Source of the DNA: Rhizobium sp. L51/94
Lineage (GTDB): Bacteria > Pseudomonadota > Alphaproteobacteria > Rhizobiales > Rhizobiaceae
Length of the DNA stretch: 64,000 bases
Assembly (NCBI RefSeq): GCF_019355555.1
Contig: NZ_CP072141.1
Location: forward strand, 1,048,001-1,112,000
Reading direction: 5' to 3'
The translations under genes and the position numbers were made by a program. This document shows, one piece after another, positions 10,222 to 18,913 of the stretch (positions are counted from its first letter, which is position 1; each line of letters begins with the position of its first letter). Below the pieces are notes generated by a model that saw nothing but the letters and a program-made list of their open reading frames with translations, had not been told where the DNA came from and searched no databases.

Positions 10222-11571
10222 TCAGGCCGCGAGCCCATCGCGGATTTGGGCGAAGTAACCGTCAGAACCAACCTGGCCGCCCTTGAGCGCGATCTGCAGG
10301 CCGTTTGTCGCGGTGTCGTTTCCATGCGCCACACATAGCGGAGACCCCGGGGTCTGCGGCAGAGGAAGCAGCGTCGTCAGCGCGTCCACATGTAGCTCCT
10401 TCAGCGCGTGGCTCGACGTGTCGCCTCCGGCGATCACGGCCCGACCGAGTTTTTCCTCGGCGACCAGCTGATGCAGGATGCCGCCCAGGATGCGTCCGAG
10501 CCGATGGCGGCTTCCGGCAATCCGGTCGATATCGCCGCCACGATCGGCCGATGGTCCGAGGGCGGTGTTGAGAATGACACTGTGGCCGCTCTTCAGGCTG
10601 GCGAGACCGCTCTGTACCGCGCGCTCGATGGCAGAACTGCCACCTTCGCCGAGCAATTCCAGTGGGTCCAGGTCGATCCCATCAAAGCCGTTGGCCGTTG
10701 CATGGCGGATTTGCCGCTCCGTCGTCGGAGAAACGCTACCGGAGACGACTGCGAGCCGGTCAGCTTTGCCGGGAAGCGGAAAGACGCTCGTCCCTGTCGT
10801 CAGACCCGTCTTTTTCCAGGCGGCGAGCAACGCGTATTCGATGCCCGAGGAACCGGCGACGAACCAGCCTCCGTCCCTTTTGATCCGCCAAAGCTGGTTC
10901 CCGGCCTGCGCCTGGCTCTCGGCGCTGTCGACGTCGAACAGCAGCATGCCGCTGCAATCGCTGGCGAGCGTATCGATCCGGCGGTCGGCATCGACCGACG
11001 ATAGCACTGCAAGATCGGCTAGCGCTGTTGAAAGCTTCGTTTGAGCCTTGAGATGAATCCGGAGATCAGCCTCCCGCATCGGCGTCACCGGATGCCGGCT
11101 CATGACAGGATGGCGGTCTATGCGGAACACCTCGCCTTGGTAGGCGGCAAACAGGTTGCCGAACGCGGTAAACCGCTTCAACTGCGGTGCGCCGACGACA
11201 AGGGGAACGAAGGGCTGATCGAAGACTGATTTGCCGATTTCGACCGCCCTGCCAATGTTGCCGACTTCGGGGCTGGAATCGAAGGTCGAGCAGACCTTGT
11301 AATGGCAGATGGCGGCATCGAGGCTTTTTAGCCACCTGAATGCAGGCGTCAGATGAGCCTCCATCCAATCCGGCGTCTCGCTGCGGCTGGTGCCGGCTAG
11401 GCCGATGGCACGGCAATAACTGAATCGGGAAAGCAGCGCCTCATCGGGCTGGTCCATGAACAGCACCGTATCGACGCCGTTGGAAGCCAGCGCTTCCATG
11501 ACGTCGGTCGAACCTGTCAGGTCGTCGCCATAGTAGGAGAGCAGCAGATCGCTTCGAGCAGGCACGGTCAT
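10222..11571 (-). CDS. oiaK: 3-oxo-isoapionate kinase, DUF1537 (four-carbon acid sugar kinase) family
   Basis: A 449-aa kinase. The N-terminal DUF1537 motif YYGDDLTGSTDVMEALASNG follows the start, and the C-terminal nucleotide-binding part shows VVSGSVSPTTERQI and IAGGDTSSHALKEL. OiaK phosphorylates 3-oxo-isoapionate at O4. The ATG at 11571 overlaps the stop of the RuBisCO-like gene as ATGA (11568-11571), so the two are translationally coupled; starts further upstream would lie inside that gene and add no family sequence. Family membership is secure; substrate comes from the operon. Confidence 0.8.
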   Translation of the reverse strand: MTVPARSDLLLSYYGDDLTGSTDVMEALASNGVDTVLFMDQPDEALLSRFSYCRAIGLAGTSRSETPDWMEAHLTPAFRWLKSLDAAICHYKVCSTFDSSPEVGNIGRAVEIGKSVFDQPFVPLVVGAPQLKRFTAFGNLFAAYQGEVFRIDRHPVMSRHPVTPMREADLRIHLKAQTKLSTALADLAVLSSVDADRRIDTLASDCSGMLLFDVDSAESQAQAGNQLWRIKRDGGWFVAGSSGIEYALLAAWKKTGLTTGTSVFPLPGKADRLAVVSGSVSPTTERQIRHATANGFDGIDLDPLELLGEGGSSAIERAVQSGLASLKSGHSVILNTALGPSADRGGDIDRIAGSRHRLGRILGGILHQLVAEEKLGRAVIAGGDTSSHALKELHVDALTTLLPLPQTPGSPLCVAHGNDTATNGLQIALKGGQVGSDGYFAQIRDGLAA

Positions 11572-12824
11572 TCCCCTTCGCCCCCGAATTTCTTCAGCGA
11601 GGCGGCAAGTTCCGGATGGCCCGTGGCATAGGTCGCAAGCGGGATATCGCGGACTGCTGCCTGCCATGCCTGCTGAACGGCCCGCACGCCGGCCGCCGGG
11701 CCGCCGGGGTGGCTGACGATTCCGCCGCCGCAAAGATACATGAGGTCAGTGGTGCGCCCAGTGCGCTGATAGGTTTCAGGCGCCTGGCCACCCCACTGGC
11801 CGGAGCCGGCGACGGGAAGCGCGCAATCGACCTCTGAAAACATCGGCGTGGTCACGGCCGCAAAGGATTCGACGAAGCTCTCGTCCGGCTCCCAGTATTT
11901 GACCTTGATGCCGTTGATCTGGAACTGGTCGACGCCGAGCAGCCGCCAGAATTTCTGCCACACCTTGAAATCCAGGCCGATGCCCGGGTGGCGGGTCAGC
12001 ACGTCCCAGCCGTTGCGATGGGCGTGTAGCACGAGGCCGGAGCGCTTGCGCAGGAACAGCATGCCGCCCATGCCGATCGAATTGATGTTGATGACGGCGC
12101 AATTGCCCCCGGCTTCAAGAACCATGTCGTGATTGCGCATCATCTCGTCAGGGTCGGTGTGCGAGATGCCAAAGGCGTACATCACTTTCTTGCCGGTCTT
12201 CTGCTCGTGATCGAGGATTAGCGGCATGATGGCCGCGACCCGCTCCTTCAGCGGCGAGTAGGCCGGGCTCATCAGCTTCTCGTCGTCCTTGATGAAGTCG
12301 ACGCCGGATTCGATCAGCTCGCCGACCAGGGCTGCGGTCTCCATCGGACGAAGGCCCAGCGCCGGCTTGACGATGGTGCCGATGATCGGCCTGTCGTAAA
12401 CGCCGGTGAGCCGGCGGCTGCCGGCCACGCCGAACTGCGGGCCGGGATAGGCATCCCGATAGGGCTCCGGCAGATCGACATCGACGACCCGCAGGCCGGT
12501 CATCCCGCGTATCGAAAAGATGCCGCCGATGGCAATGGTCATCAGCGCCGAGAGGTCGGTGCCAACAGCGTCCAGCGGAAATGCGATGTCGACATCGGCG
12601 CGGCGGATCGGGCCATGTCCGGCAGCCGCTTCCGGCCAGCTAGGAAACGCGGCATCCTCGAGCGGCCGGATGGCCAGCACCCTGGCGGCAACGCGCGCCT
12701 TCAGCTCGTCGGTTTCGCCGGGAACAGCAACAAACGTGCCTGTCGATTGGTCGCTGGCGATTTTTTCCGCCATGGCTTCGATGCTGCCCGGCGTTTCGAT
12801 GCGGTAGGTGACTTTTATCTGCAT
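11568..12824 (-). CDS. RuBisCO-like protein acting on 3-oxo-isoapionate 4-phosphate (OiaC or OiaX type)
   Basis: A 418-aa form IV RuBisCO-like protein. The metal-binding loop GVDFIKDDEKL is intact (Lys179, Asp181, Glu182, equivalent to carbamylated Lys201, Asp203 and Glu204 of RuBisCO), as are GTIVKPALGL (Lys153), HAHRNG and LCGGGIVSHPGGPAAG. Loop 6 reads INGIKVKYWE and differs from true RuBisCO, so carbon fixation is not expected. In D-apionate pathways such proteins either decarboxylate 3-oxo-isoapionate 4-phosphate (OiaC) or split it to 3-phosphoglycerate and glycolate (OiaX). No L-erythrulose-phosphate isomerase genes lie in the window, which slightly favours OiaX. The start at 12824 gives the conserved MQIKVTYRIE N terminus. 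Confidence 0.78.
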   Translation of the reverse strand: MQIKVTYRIETPGSIEAMAEKIASDQSTGTFVAVPGETDELKARVAARVLAIRPLEDAAFPSWPEAAAGHGPIRRADVDIAFPLDAVGTDLSALMTIAIGGIFSIRGMTGLRVVDVDLPEPYRDAYPGPQFGVAGSRRLTGVYDRPIIGTIVKPALGLRPMETAALVGELIESGVDFIKDDEKLMSPAYSPLKERVAAIMPLILDHEQKTGKKVMYAFGISHTDPDEMMRNHDMVLEAGGNCAVININSIGMGGMLFLRKRSGLVLHAHRNGWDVLTRHPGIGLDFKVWQKFWRLLGVDQFQINGIKVKYWEPDESFVESFAAVTTPMFSEVDCALPVAGSGQWGGQAPETYQRTGRTTDLMYLCGGGIVSHPGGPAAGVRAVQQAWQAAVRDIPLATYATGHPELAASLKKFGGEGE

Positions 12825-12878
12825 GAAATCTCGGTTGCTCCTCTCGCCAATCCCGGAAAAGACTGACGTCAACTACTC

Positions 12879-12894
12879 AACTGGTATAATGAGT
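12879..12894. promoter_or_regulatory. Candidate GntR-family operator, copy 2
   Basis: Identical 16-mer to 10168-10183. Here it is also flanked to give ACTCA (about 12874-12880) and TGAGT (12890-12894) as inverted arms. It lies 55 bases upstream of the RuBisCO-like gene and about 110 bases upstream of the divergent regulator gene, so it could control both. Confidence 0.55.
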
Positions 12895-12963
12895 ATTCCA
12901 TTGAGGCAATAGAAACTTTTGTGAGCGGTCGGGATGAACGGCTATGCATTCCGCGATTGACGT

Positions 12964-12982
12964 TTTCCCAAACGATGGGAAA
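12964..12982. promoter_or_regulatory. Inverted repeat upstream of the GntR-type regulator gene
   Basis: TTTCCCA and TGGGAAA form a perfect 7-bp inverted repeat around AACGA, 21 bases before the regulator's ATG. It could be an autoregulatory operator; no second copy was noticed in the window. Confidence 0.35.
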
Positions 12983-13003
12983 TGTGCATAAGGGAGGGTC
13001 TTG

Positions 13004-13756
13004 ATGAGCCGGAAAGAATCCATGGACCAACCGAACGAACCCATCGTCCGCCGCAAGCTGTCCGACGAGGTCTTTGCCCGTCTGGAAAGGATGATCACCA
13101 GTGGTGAACTGGCACCCGGCGACGAAATGCCGTCGGAGCGCGATCTAATGGAGCGCTTTGGCGTCGGCCGGCCGGCTATCCGCGAGGCCATGCAGTCGCT
13201 GGCGAGCATGGGACTTGTGGTGATCTCGCACGGCGAACGGGCCCGCGTGCTGCAATTGACGGCAAAGACGATCTTCAAGCAGGTGGACCTGACCGCCAAG
13301 ATCATGCTGTCGCAATCATCCGCGACGCTCGAATATCTGAAAAGCGCCCGCATCTTCTTCGAGCGCGGAATGGCTCGCCAGGCCGCGACCGAGGCGACGC
13401 CGGAGGATATTGCCGATCTTCAGGCCATTATCGATCGCCAGCGCGCCAGCCTCGGCAATGCCGATGCCTTCATCGCGGCCGATATGGAGTTTCATACGCG
13501 GATCGCCCGCATCTCGGCCAATCCGATCTTCGTGGCTGTGAGCGAGGCCATGCTCGCCTGGCTGAAGGAATATCACACCGACATGCTGATCTGGACCGGC
13601 AAGGAGAAATTCACCCTCGTCGAGCACGAGGAAATCCTCCAATGTCTTGCCGCCAACGATGCCGACGCGGCCGAAACCTCGGTGCTGAAGCATCTGGAGC
13701 GGTCGCGTGGCCTCTATCTGAACAACGGCCAGCGCGATGCGCCGGACCATCGGTAA
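13004..13756 (+). CDS. GntR/FadR-family transcriptional regulator of the D-apiose operon
   Basis: A 250-aa regulator with an N-terminal winged helix (RRKLSDEVFARLERMITSGELAPGDEMPSERDLMERFGVGRPAIREAMQSLASMGLV) and a C-terminal FadR-type all-helical ligand-binding domain, including a DMEFHTRIARISANP metal/ligand motif. Rhizobial relatives are often labelled NanR-like. The ATG at 13004 follows AGGGAGGG by 5-6 bases; a TTG at 13001 is less likely. It is divergent from the catabolic operon and the repeated operator motif lies between, so it is the probable local repressor, with a pathway intermediate as inducer (inferred). Confidence 0.85.
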   Translation: MSRKESMDQPNEPIVRRKLSDEVFARLERMITSGELAPGDEMPSERDLMERFGVGRPAIREAMQSLASMGLVVISHGERARVLQLTAKTIFKQVDLTAKIMLSQSSATLEYLKSARIFFERGMARQAATEATPEDIADLQAIIDRQRASLGNADAFIAADMEFHTRIARISANPIFVAVSEAMLAWLKEYHTDMLIWTGKEKFTLVEHEEILQCLAANDADAAETSVLKHLERSRGLYLNNGQRDAPDHR

Positions 13757-13837
13757 CCGCAAAGTCTCGATGTTCTTTGCCGCGCAATCAATTCGTCAGA
13801 TTCCGAGGCTACGCCTTTTCGCCCAAACCTTGGCTGG

Positions 13838-14125
13838 CTAAACGCCTTCGACCACGACCATCTCTGCGGTGGCAATTTCCTGGCGGATCTTGGCTGCGAC
13901 CTGATACTCCGGTGAGTTGTAGCAATCGACCGCGTGCTGCAGTGATGGAAATTCGATGACCACGTTGCGACCGCGTGCCGTCCCCTCCAGTTCGACGAAT
14001 TTTCCGCCGCGCGCTATGAAATTCGCCTCGTAGCGCTCAAACGCCGGCTTTGCGGCCGCAATGTATTCGCCGTAGCGCTCCGGTGTGTGGACGTCGACGC
14101 GTGCGATCCAGTATCCCTTGGCCAT
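13838..14125 (-). CDS. DUF1330 family protein
   Basis: A 95-aa protein matching the DUF1330 pattern (MAKGYWIARVDVHTPERYGEYI ... GRNVVIEFPSLQHAVDCYNSPEYQ), a dimeric ferredoxin-like alpha/beta barrel fold. Function is unknown; some relatives are monooxygenase-like. It lies 22 bases downstream of pyrF on the same strand and probably shares its transcript. Confidence 0.82.
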   Translation of the reverse strand: MAKGYWIARVDVHTPERYGEYIAAAKPAFERYEANFIARGGKFVELEGTARGRNVVIEFPSLQHAVDCYNSPEYQVAAKIRQEIATAEMVVVEGV

Positions 14126-14147
14126 GGTTTTCCTCCTCGTTGAAATC

Positions 14148-14864
14148 TCAGTGGTTGGCGGGCCAGAGCGCCGTCAGCATCTCGTCGAGAATGGCGCGGG
14201 CCGCAGCCTTCGGATCGGGCGCCTTGACGATTGGCCGGCCGACGACGAGATGGCTGGAGCCGGCGCGTATCGCATCGGCGGGCGTCATCACCCGCTTCTG
14301 GTCGCCGGCGTCGCTGCCTATGGGGCGAATGCCAGGGGTTACCAGCGCCATGTCCGGTCCGATGATGGCGCGAACTGCAGTGGATTCCTCGGCCGAGCAG
14401 ACAATACCGCCCATGCCGGCATCACGGGCCTGTTCGGCGCGCCGCATCACCAGCGCATGCGGATTGGACGAATAGCCGGCCTCCAGCATGTCGTCGCCAT
14501 CCATCGAGGTCAGGACGGTGACGCCGAGCAGGCAGAGGCCCGAGCCTTCCGCAGCCTTGACAGCAGCCCGCATTGCCTTCGGGTAGGCGTGCAGCGTCAA
14601 CATCGACATGCCCATTTTGGCGATGTTCTCGACGCCGGATGCAACGGTGTTGTCGATGTCGAGCAGCTTCATGTCGAGAAAGATCTTCTTGCCGCTCTGT
14701 TCGAGCTCGCGCGCAAACTCAAGGCCGCCGGCAAACACCAGCTGGTAGCCGATCTTGTAGAACAGGATGTCGTCGCCGAGCGTCGAGACCAGCGCCTCGG
14801 CCTCTTTCAGGTTCGGTACATCCAGGCCGACGATCAGCCGGTCGCGCGCTGTTTCTGTCGTCAT
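14148..14864 (-). CDS. pyrF: Orotidine 5'-phosphate decarboxylase
   Basis: A 238-aa enzyme of the last step of UMP synthesis. The catalytic DxKxxD motif is complete (Asp64, Lys66, Asp69 in [12 protein letters not shown]), with Asp15 and Lys37 for substrate binding and the phosphate-binding VTPGIRPIG and VVGRPI segments. The ATG at 14864 overlaps the stop of the upstream histidine-phosphatase gene as ATGA (14861-14864). Confidence 0.95.
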   Translation of the reverse strand: MTTETARDRLIVGLDVPNLKEAEALVSTLGDDILFYKIGYQLVFAGGLEFARELEQSGKKIFLDMKLLDIDNTVASGVENIAKMGMSMLTLHAYPKAMRAAVKAAEGSGLCLLGVTVLTSMDGDDMLEAGYSSNPHALVMRRAEQARDAGMGGIVCSAEESTAVRAIIGPDMALVTPGIRPIGSDAGDQKRVMTPADAIRAGSSHLVVGRPIVKAPDPKAAARAILDEMLTALWPANH

Positions 14865-15454
14865 CGTCCAACCCATCCCTGCCAGTCTTCCATTGGCGTC
14901 CAGTCGCATGCGACAGACCCGTTCGCAAGATCGAAGGCGAAAAGATTACCTCCACCTGCCGGCTGGTCGCCGTCACGGCCGATTGCCCGGCCCATCAGAT
15001 GGCACTTCAGCAGGGTTCCCACCCCGCCATGGCCGACGAACGCAATCGGCGTGCTGGGATCGTGAGCGTCAAGCACCGCATCAACTGCCCCGACAATCCT
15101 TGCCTGCGCATCGGTAGCCCGTTCCCAGCCGCGAAAACTCTCATCCGGATGGGCGAAGAACCAGTCGGCCGCTTCCTCGAAAGCCATTGGTGGCAGGAAC
15201 CCGGTGGCAGACCGGTCGTTTTCGTGCATGCCGCCAACGATCTCGACCGTAAGACCGGCCGCGGTTGCCAGCAGGTTTGCGGTTTCGATGGCCTTGGTTT
15301 CATCGCTGGACACAATGCGCCCGAGCGTTGCTGCCCACGGTTGGGCGGCCGCTTGCCCGGTGCGCGCACGACCGAGATCCGAAAGTCCCCATTGCGGCAC
15401 CGGAACATCGGGGTCGATCTGCACCTGCGGATGCGTAATGTAGAGACCAAACAT
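14861..15454 (-). CDS. Histidine phosphatase superfamily protein with altered RHG motif
   Basis: A 197-aa phosphoglycerate-mutase-like protein. The N-terminal motif normally reading RHG is THP (LYITHPQV), so the nucleophile His is kept but the phosphate-binding Arg is lost. Other signatures are present: [14 protein letters not shown] (a common S-x-x-x-R-A-x-x-T region, also lacking the usual Arg) and [12 protein letters not shown] (second catalytic His). Activity may be reduced or changed. It is co-transcribed with pyrF and follows pmtA. Confidence 0.75.
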   Translation of the reverse strand: MFGLYITHPQVQIDPDVPVPQWGLSDLGRARTGQAAAQPWAATLGRIVSSDETKAIETANLLATAAGLTVEIVGGMHENDRSATGFLPPMAFEEAADWFFAHPDESFRGWERATDAQARIVGAVDAVLDAHDPSTPIAFVGHGGVGTLLKCHLMGRAIGRDGDQPAGGGNLFAFDLANGSVACDWTPMEDWQGWVGR

Positions 15455-15469
15455 CTGACGCTCCCGGGA

Positions 15470-16063
15470 TCAGCCGCGGCTGTAGATCCAGAGCTGCGCC
15501 GGCGGAATATTTCGGACGATGAAATCGAAATGCTTGATGTGGTAGCGGTCGGGCCGGGCTATGATCGGCGAGACGGCACCATAGGAGATTTGTACCACCG
15601 GTCGGCCCGGCGGCATTCGGTCGAGCAGGCTCTCCAGTAGCGCAACGCGCGCCTGCATCGGGAAATTCAGCAACGGGATACCGGAAACGACGCAATCGAA
15701 CGTCTGTCCGTTGAGCACTCCGAGCGTCTTGTCGAGATCGAAAGCGTCGCCGTTGATGAAATGCACGCCGGCGTAGCGCTTGACCAGATGGTTGAAGAAG
15801 TCGGTCGAGTACTCGATCGCGATCAGCTTCTCGGGTTCAATGCCGCGCGCGAGAATTGCCTTGGTGATGGCACCGGTTCCAGGTCCTAGTTCTAGAACGG
15901 GCAGACCGGAGTGCGGATTGATGACGCTTGCCATCTTGCGGGCGGTGATCGTCGAGGTCGGGGCGATCGAGCCGACGGTTCGCGGCCCCTGCATCATTCC
16001 CTTGAAGAAACGGATTTCCTCGTCGAATTTCTTTCCCAGACGTTCCTTCAGGCGTAGCGCCAT
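15470..16063 (-). CDS. pmtA: Phosphatidylethanolamine N-methyltransferase-like SAM methyltransferase, PmtA type
   Basis: A 197-aa class I methyltransferase. The SAM motif is VLELGPGTGAITKAIL, preceded by RFFKGMMQGPRTVGSIAPTSTITARKMAS, which closely resembles rhizobial PmtA enzymes that convert phosphatidylethanolamine to phosphatidylcholine at the membrane. The ATG at 16063 has GGAG six bases upstream; the frame opens further up at a GTG with no family sequence. An rRNA dimethyltransferase-like label is the usual alternative annotation. Confidence 0.72.
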   Translation of the reverse strand: MALRLKERLGKKFDEEIRFFKGMMQGPRTVGSIAPTSTITARKMASVINPHSGLPVLELGPGTGAITKAILARGIEPEKLIAIEYSTDFFNHLVKRYAGVHFINGDAFDLDKTLGVLNGQTFDCVVSGIPLLNFPMQARVALLESLLDRMPPGRPVVQISYGAVSPIIARPDRYHIKHFDFIVRNIPPAQLWIYSRG

Positions 16064-16187
16064 AGGTATTCTCCACGAGCATTTAAAAGCGGAGAGGGGC
16101 ACTCTGCCCGCCTCGATCTCGTAGACCCGTCACGAAAAGGGGGGCGAAGCATCGCTCGGCCCATCCTCGCGCCGGTGCCTGTCTTGC

Positions 16188-17306
16188 CTAGACCCGCATC
16201 GGCATCAGGACATAGATCGCATCGTCACCGGCCGTATCGCGAATAAGGGTAGGCGAGCCTGCATCCGCCAGCAGGAAGATGGCTTCGTCGCCGGAGAGCT
16301 GCGCGGTGATGTCGAGCAGGTATTTGGCATTGAAGCCGATTTCCATCGGTTCGGTTTCATAGCCGACGGCAACTTCTTCGGTGGCGCTGCCGGAATCCGG
16401 GTTGTTGACGGTGAGCAGCAGCTGCCCCTCCGTCAGCGCCAGCTTCACGGCGCGGCCGCGTTCGGAAGAGATCGTCGAGACGCGGTCTACAGCCTGTGCG
16501 AAGGTCTGGCAATCGACGCGCATTTCCTTGTCGTTGTTGGCCGGAATAACGCGCTGGTAATCGGGAAAGGTGCCGTCGATCAGCTTCGACGTCATCACGA
16601 TGTTGCCGACCGACAGGCGGATCTTGGCATCGGACACTTCCAGCGTGACGATCACGTCGGGATTGTCCATCAACTTCTGGAGTTCGCCCACCGTCTTTCG
16701 GGGAATGATGATGCCGGGCATACCCTCGGAGCCGGAAGGCGCATCGACATCGGCCCTCGCCAGGCGGTGACCGTCGGTCGCAACGGCGCGCAGCTTCAGC
16801 CCACCGCCGCTTTCGATGGTGTGGAAGAAGATGCCGTTGAGGTAATAGCGGGTTTCTTCGGTGGAGATGGCAAATTGCGTCCGGTCGATCAGCATCTTGA
16901 GTTCTGCCGCCTTCAGCGGAAACTTGTGGCTGAACGTGCCGGCGGTCAGGTCCGGAAAGTCCGATTGCGGCAGGCATTGCAGGGTGAACTTCGAGCGGCC
17001 GGAAGCGACCGTCATGGACCCGCCATCGGCATTGGTCGACAACGAAACTTCGGAGCCGTCGGAAAGCTTGCGGACGATGTCGTAGAGAAGGTGCGCCGGA
17101 ACGGTCGTCGCGCCGGGCTGCTCGACATTGGCTGGCGTCGCCTCGGTGATTTCGAGATCGAGGTCGGTCGCCTTCATGTCCAGCGTCGAGCCTTCTGCCT
17201 TCAAAAGCACGTTCGACAGGATCGGAATAGTGTTGCGGCGCTCCACCACGCGATGGACGTGGTTCAGCGATTTCAAAAGGTGGGACCGCTCAATAGTAAT
17301 ACGCAT
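16188..17306 (-). CDS. dnaN: DNA polymerase III beta sliding clamp
   Basis: A 372-aa protein, the usual clamp length, starting MRITIERSHLLKSLNHVHRVVERRNTIPILSNVLL and ending YVLMPMRV, both typical of alphaproteobacterial beta clamps. It tethers polymerase III to DNA as a dimeric ring. The start at 17306 is chosen by homology; the frame runs 37 codons further upstream without clamp sequence. It stands alone, divergent from rsmI. The gap 17307-17556 should hold both promoters; I see no clear boxes. Confidence 0.96.
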   Translation of the reverse strand: MRITIERSHLLKSLNHVHRVVERRNTIPILSNVLLKAEGSTLDMKATDLDLEITEATPANVEQPGATTVPAHLLYDIVRKLSDGSEVSLSTNADGGSMTVASGRSKFTLQCLPQSDFPDLTAGTFSHKFPLKAAELKMLIDRTQFAISTEETRYYLNGIFFHTIESGGGLKLRAVATDGHRLARADVDAPSGSEGMPGIIIPRKTVGELQKLMDNPDVIVTLEVSDAKIRLSVGNIVMTSKLIDGTFPDYQRVIPANNDKEMRVDCQTFAQAVDRVSTISSERGRAVKLALTEGQLLLTVNNPDSGSATEEVAVGYETEPMEIGFNAKYLLDITAQLSGDEAIFLLADAGSPTLIRDTAGDDAIYVLMPMRV

Positions 17307-17556
17307 GGATGCTACCGCTTTCGACCGTGACTGTCCGGGCGTCGAGACGATGCCCAAAAAATTCTCGCCCGGGTCCGGCCCGGAGGAGTGGACCGGCAAA
17401 GTGGCAGAAATCCGCATGTGAAAGCAAGAGGTATAGCGCCGACGCCGGGTTCATTTCCCCCATTTCGTCTTCAAAGCACACAGGATTCCACGCTCCCTTG
17501 CCGAAGCCGTGCGCCTCGCCCATAAAGACCCAACTTCAGGAAGGGCATATCAGGGC

Positions 17557-18477
17557 ATGGACGACGAGATTTCGAGCGAAGTCGCCAAGGGGCGTAGTTT
17601 CAGGTTGCACAACGTGACCGTGCCGGCCCGCCCGCTCGAGCCAATGCTTTATCTCGTCGCCACGCCGATCGGCAATCTCGGCGATATCACGCTGCGGGCG
17701 CTGGAAACGCTGGCCGGAGCCGACGTGCTCGCCTGCGAGGATACCCGCGTCACCCGGGTGCTGCTCGATCGCTACGGTATCCACAATCGCCCCTACGCGT
17801 ACCATGAATACAATGCCGATGAGGCGGGTCCGAAATTGCTGGCAGCACTGGCCGGCGGTCGGTCCGTGGCGCTGGTGTCGGATGCCGGTACGCCGCTGGT
17901 CTCCGATCCCGGCTACCGGCTGGCGCTGCAGGCGATCGATGCCGGCTACCGCGTCGTGCCTATTCCGGGCGCCTCGGCCCCCCTCGCGGCCCTGGTTGGC
18001 TCCGGTCTTCCGAACGACGCCTTCTTCTTTGCGGGCTTCCTGCCGGTCAAGGACAAGGCCCGCCGTGACCGGTTGGCAGCACTCTCCTCGGTTCCGGCTA
18101 CTCTGCTGTTCTTCGAATCTCCCCATCGCATCGCCGCAACCCTGACTGCTGCCGCCGATGTGCTAGGTGTCGACCGCAAAGCCTCTGTCTGCCGCGAACT
18201 GACAAAGACCTTCGAGGAATTTCGTCGCGGCACGCTCTCCGAACTGGCAGCGCATTATCATTCCGTTGATAACGTCAAGGGCGAGATCGTCCTGGTGATC
18301 GGGCCGCCGCCGGAGATCGCCACGCCGGAGGCCGATGTCGAGGCAATCCTTCTCGATCTCTCCCGTGAGATGCCGACCGCCAAGGCGGCCGCCGAAGCGG
18401 CCCGGATCACCGGCCTTCCGCGCCGGGATCTCTACCAGAGGCTGCTCGCCATGAAGGCGAGGGTCGATGGACGATAG
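17557..18477 (+). CDS. rsmI: 16S rRNA (cytidine1402-2'-O)-methyltransferase
   Basis: A 306-aa SAM-dependent methyltransferase of the tetrapyrrole-methylase-like fold. Signatures are MLYLVATPIGNLGDITLRALETL, ACEDTRVTRVLLDRYG, SDAGTPLVSDPG and PGASAPLAAL. It 2'-O-methylates C1402 in the ribosomal P site. The ATG at 17557 gives a 29-residue leader before the core. Its stop overlaps the yraN start by 11 bases, a common rsmI-yraN arrangement. Confidence 0.93.
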   Translation: MDDEISSEVAKGRSFRLHNVTVPARPLEPMLYLVATPIGNLGDITLRALETLAGADVLACEDTRVTRVLLDRYGIHNRPYAYHEYNADEAGPKLLAALAGGRSVALVSDAGTPLVSDPGYRLALQAIDAGYRVVPIPGASAPLAALVGSGLPNDAFFFAGFLPVKDKARRDRLAALSSVPATLLFFESPHRIAATLTAAADVLGVDRKASVCRELTKTFEEFRRGTLSELAAHYHSVDNVKGEIVLVIGPPPEIATPEADVEAILLDLSREMPTAKAAAEAARITGLPRRDLYQRLLAMKARVDGR

Positions 18478-18835
18478 CGGCGAGCGCCGGAAACGGCGCA
18501 AGGCCTGGCGCCGGGGGCATCTCTCGGAATACCTCGCCGCGCTCTATCTCGCCTGCAAAGGCTACAGCATCGTCGCCATCCGCCACAAGACAGTCCTTGG
18601 CGAAATCGATATCGTTGCCCGTAAGGGCGATCTTGCTGTGTTCGTGGAGGTCAAGGCAAGGCACGGCGAACAGGCGGCGATCGACGCCGTCTCATTTTCC
18701 TCTCAGCGCCGCATCCGTGCCGCCAGCGACCTGTGGCTTGCCCAGCAGCCGGATTTCGGGCGCCTGTCGCAGCGCTACGATATTGTTGCGATCCTGCCCG
18801 GCCGCTGGCCGAGGCATTTCCGCGACGCTTTCTGA
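18467..18835 (+). CDS. yraN: YraN/UPF0102 family nuclease-like protein
   Basis: A 122-aa protein with the UPF0102 pattern, a restriction-endonuclease-like fold: GHLSEYLAALYLACKGY, then GEIDIVARKGDLAVFVEVKAR, which keeps the E...D...ExK residues of PD-(D/E)xK nucleases. The biological role is not established. It starts within the last 11 bases of rsmI. Confidence 0.88.
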   Translation: MDDSGERRKRRKAWRRGHLSEYLAALYLACKGYSIVAIRHKTVLGEIDIVARKGDLAVFVEVKARHGEQAAIDAVSFSSQRRIRAASDLWLAQQPDFGRLSQRYDIVAILPGRWPRHFRDAF

Positions 18836-18913
18836 ACCCGGCCCATCATGCAACTGTCATATATTGCCTCTAAGGCGCGGCGACCCCCACCATGCGCCGA
18901 GGACAGCCCGATC

